A stretch of DNA of 6,288 nt from a bacterium (GTDB lineage: Bacteria; Planctomycetota; J058; JAJDCP01), in contig JAUIEM010000481.1 in NCBI GenBank assembly GCA_030428695.1, positions 1 through 6,288 of the forward strand. Reading direction: 5' to 3'. Position 1 is the first letter of the stretch. Each line of letters begins with the position of its first letter. The notes below the pieces were generated by a model, which saw only the letters and a program-made list of their open reading frames with translations, was not told where the DNA came from and ran no database searches. Positions 4,389-6,288 of the stretch are shown in pieces. Position numbers and translations under genes: made by a program.

Positions 4389-5636
4389 ATGGCTGTATTC
4401 CTACGCGTCGTCAAAGGCACCTCGGCGAGCCGCCGCTACGTGCTCGAAGAGGGCCGGCCGGTGGTGCTCGGACGCAGCAAGACCGCCGACGTCACCGTCG
4501 ACGACCCGCTGCTCTCGCGCGCCCACTGCCGGGTCGAGCTCAGCGACGGCGTGTGTACCCTGGTCGACCTCAACAGCAGCAACGGGACCCAGGTCAACGG
4601 CGAGTGGGCGCGCGAGTGCCGGCTCTTGTCCGGCGACCTGATCCGCATGGGCACGACCGTCTTCCGGGTCGAGTTCGGGCCCCTCGAGACCGAGCTGAGC
4701 GCGGCGCCGACCAGCCTGCTGTTCTGCACCAAGTGTTACCGCGCGGTGCCGTCCGAGAACGCTGGTGACTCCCTCGACCAGGCCGACTTCGTGTGCATGC
4801 AGTGCCTGCTCGGCTCGCAGCTGCAGAGCGACATGCTGCCGGGCATCGAGCTGATCGAGAAGACCGGGGACAGCCAGATGGGGCCGGTGTACCGCGCCCG
4901 GCATCTCCGCCTGCAGCGAGACATCGCGGTCAAGTTCATCCTGCCCCAGCGCAGCAACAACAAGCAGCTCGACCTGTTCCTGCGCGAGGCGAAGGTCTAC
5001 GGCAAGCTCTTCCATCCCCACATCATCGAGATGCTCGACGCGACCGAGCACCGCGGCGTGTACTACATCGTCACCGAGTACGTCGACGGCGAGACCGCGC
5101 AGCAGAAGCTCGAGCGGGACGGACCCTTCCCGCTCGAGGTCGGCATCGACGTCGTCGTCAAGATCGGCACCGCCCTGCAGTTCGCCTACGAGCACCAGAT
5201 CGTGCACCGCGACGTCAAGCCCGGCCACATCCTGCTCGGGAAGGACGGCAGCGTGCGTCTGTCCGGCTTCGGCCTGGCCAAGTGCTACGAGGATGCGGGG
5301 CTGTCCGGGCTGACCCGGCCGGGTGAGGGCAAGGGCACGCTGTTCTACATGGCGCCGGAGCAGATCACCAGCGCGGTCGCGACCGACTGGCGCGCGGACA
5401 TCTACTCCCTCGGGGCGACGCTCTACCACATCCTCAGCGGCCACCCGCCCTTCAGCAGCAAGAGCATCGGCCAGGTCGTGCGCAAGATCCTCAGCGGCGA
5501 CTGGGTGCCCCTGCACGCGCTCGAGGGCGGCTTCCCACAGGGCATCAGCGACGTCGTCAGCAAGGCGATGGCGGTCGACCGCAACGACCGCTACGCGACC
5601 CCCGAGGCCTTCGTCGCGGCGCTCGAGGCGCTCTGA
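4389..5636 (+). CDS. FHA / CxxC-pair / Ser-Thr kinase-like protein, metal-site residues replaced
   Basis: This 415-residue cytoplasmic protein has three parts. Residues 1-97 form an FHA domain, which binds phosphothreonine: GRS (28-30), SRAH (43-46) and LNSSNGT (61-67) are the ligand-loop residues. Residues 113-139 carry two CxxC pairs (C113/C116 and C136/C139), a likely zinc knuckle. Residues 152-415 are a Hanks-type kinase fold: Lys182 in AVK, Glu200 of helix C, HRDVKP (273-278), APE (322-324) and Asp337. The Gly-rich loop is degenerate. His280 replaces the metal-binding Asn of the catalytic loop, and GFG (293-295) replaces DFG, so both Mg-coordinating residues are gone. It may be a pseudokinase or a metal-independent kinase. 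There is no membrane segment. The start at 4389 fits the FHA fold; GGAG at 4373-4376 is a distant ribosome site. A TTG at 4347 overlaps the promoter element and was not chosen. Confidence 0.9.
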   Translation: MAVFLRVVKGTSASRRYVLEEGRPVVLGRSKTADVTVDDPLLSRAHCRVELSDGVCTLVDLNSSNGTQVNGEWARECRLLSGDLIRMGTTVFRVEFGPLETELSAAPTSLLFCTKCYRAVPSENAGDSLDQADFVCMQCLLGSQLQSDMLPGIELIEKTGDSQMGPVYRARHLRLQRDIAVKFILPQRSNNKQLDLFLREAKVYGKLFHPHIIEMLDATEHRGVYYIVTEYVDGETAQQKLERDGPFPLEVGIDVVVKIGTALQFAYEHQIVHRDVKPGHILLGKDGSVRLSGFGLAKCYEDAGLSGLTRPGEGKGTLFYMAPEQITSAVATDWRADIYSLGATLYHILSGHPPFSSKSIGQVVRKILSGDWVPLHALEGGFPQGISDVVSKAMAVDRNDRYATPEAFVAALEAL

Positions 5637-5639
5637 GCC

Positions 5640-5687
5640 GGGCCCGCCGTCCGCCGTCCCCGAAGTTTTTTGGAACACGACGGGCCC
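5640..5687. repeat. inverted repeat with a T6 run in its loop
   Basis: GGGCCCGCCGT (5640-5650) pairs with ACGACGGGCCC (5677-5687) at 10 of 11 positions, with a 26-nt loop that contains T6 (5666-5671). It starts 3 nt after the kinase stop codon. The T-run is inside the loop rather than after the stem, so it is not a standard intrinsic terminator. Confidence 0.4.
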
Positions 5688-5756
5688 CATCACTGTCGAA
5701 GGGGGTGTACCCGGCGCCCGATGGCGCGGACCCTCATCCAGAAGGAGACAGTCACG

Positions 5757-6288
5757 ATGCGACGTCTGATCCTGGCCTTCCTGTTGCTCCCGATGTGCAG
5801 CCTGATGGCCGACGGCTTCATCATCATCGAGCGCCCCCCGCCGATGCCCGAGCCCGTCCCGCGGCACTTCCCGCTGCAGGTCAAGTTCCACAAGGTCGAG
5901 GTCCAGGTCCGCGGCCAGCTCGCGACCACCCGCGTCGACCAGGTGTTCTCCAACCCCTCCAGCGTCCAGCTCGAGGGCACCTACATCTTCCCGCTGCCGG
6001 TCGAGGCGACCGTCGAGCAGTTCTCGATGTGGATGGGGGACCAGGAGGTCCAGGGCGAGATCCTCGAGGCCAACCGCGCCCGGGAGATCTACGAAGGCAT
6101 CGTGCGCAGCATGAAGGACCCGGCCCTGCTCGAGTACGTCGGCCGCGGCCTGTTCAAGGCCCGCGTCTTCCCGATCCCCGCCCACGGCGAGGTGCGGGTG
6201 CGCCTGACCTACAGCGAGGTGCTGCCGAGCACGATGAACCTCGTCTCCTACCGCTACCCGCTCAACACCGAGAAGTTCAGCAACGGGC
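5757..6288 (+). CDS. secreted VIT-domain protein, N-terminal part (runs off the window)
   Basis: 177 codons are present and the frame is open to the window edge. Residues 1-18 form a signal peptide (MRRLILAFLLLPMCSLMA) with likely cleavage before Asp19, so the protein is exported. A Pro-rich linker (26-36) follows. About residues 38-157 are a VIT (vault / inter-alpha-trypsin) domain: FSNPSSVQLEGTYIFPLP (64-81), GEILEANRAREIYEGIV (100-116), KDPALLEYVG (120-129) and ARVFPIPAHGEVRVRLTY (135-152). Bacterial VIT proteins usually continue into a von Willebrand A domain, which would lie beyond 6288. The Cys at residue 14 does not sit in a proper lipobox. The start is supported by AAGGAG (5742-5747), 9 nt before the ATG. 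The gap of 120 bp to the kinase gene leaves co-transcription open. Confidence 0.88.
   Translation, partial: MRRLILAFLLLPMCSLMADGFIIIERPPPMPEPVPRHFPLQVKFHKVEVQVRGQLATTRVDQVFSNPSSVQLEGTYIFPLPVEATVEQFSMWMGDQEVQGEILEANRAREIYEGIVRSMKDPALLEYVGRGLFKARVFPIPAHGEVRVRLTYSEVLPSTMNLVSYRYPLNTEKFSNG

Noticed and set aside
4401..6185. 594-codon minus-strand frame opposite the kinase and VIT genes
   Set aside because: It crosses two genes with clear conserved motifs and their intergenic gap; its product is a typical high-GC shadow.

Overview
The window is GC-rich and shows almost exclusively G/C in third codon positions of its genes. It most likely comes from a Gram-negative environmental bacterium, with Planctomycetota the best guess. 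The clues are a FliA/WhiG-type sigma factor of the layout I associate with planctomycetes, an FHA/Ser-Thr-kinase fusion, a secreted VIT-domain protein, a family-9 glycosyltransferase (usually a lipopolysaccharide enzyme), and a tandem octamer repeat typical of such genomes. The lineage is an inference from family knowledge and was not tested by a search.

Layout: 1-615 is a long non-coding stretch with several palindromes sharing a GATGCG core. 616-1434 (+) encodes an orphan sigma-70-family factor that ends at a good intrinsic terminator (1457-1498). 1499-1735 is non-coding and holds a 10-bp hairpin, four tandem octamers and an interrupted inverted repeat. 1736-2800 (-) encodes a GT9 glycosyltransferase. 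2801-3197 is a divergent intergenic region. 3198-3776 (+) encodes an EVE-domain protein with a 42-residue Arg/Ser-rich tail. A long imperfect hairpin of about 104 nt (3773-3876) starts at its stop codon. 4073-4210 (+) is a 45-codon gene with a near-perfect ribosome binding site. 4389-5636 (+) encodes an FHA / two-CxxC / kinase protein whose two metal-binding kinase residues are replaced. 5757-6288 (+) is the start of a secreted VIT-domain protein that runs off the window.

The genes look like separate transcription units rather than one operon: gaps are 120-400 bp, one gene is inverted, and the small gene and the kinase gene each carry their own copy of the same promoter-like element (CCGGTNCAC, 9 nt, TAGRCTTTGG) 38-43 nt before the start. 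No shared pathway is visible. The functions present are transcription initiation, envelope glycan synthesis, probable recognition of modified nucleic acid, phosphothreonine signalling and an exported surface or periplasmic protein. The best leads are the kinase with a CASK-like GFG motif, the small gene, the long hairpin, and the repeated intergenic motifs.
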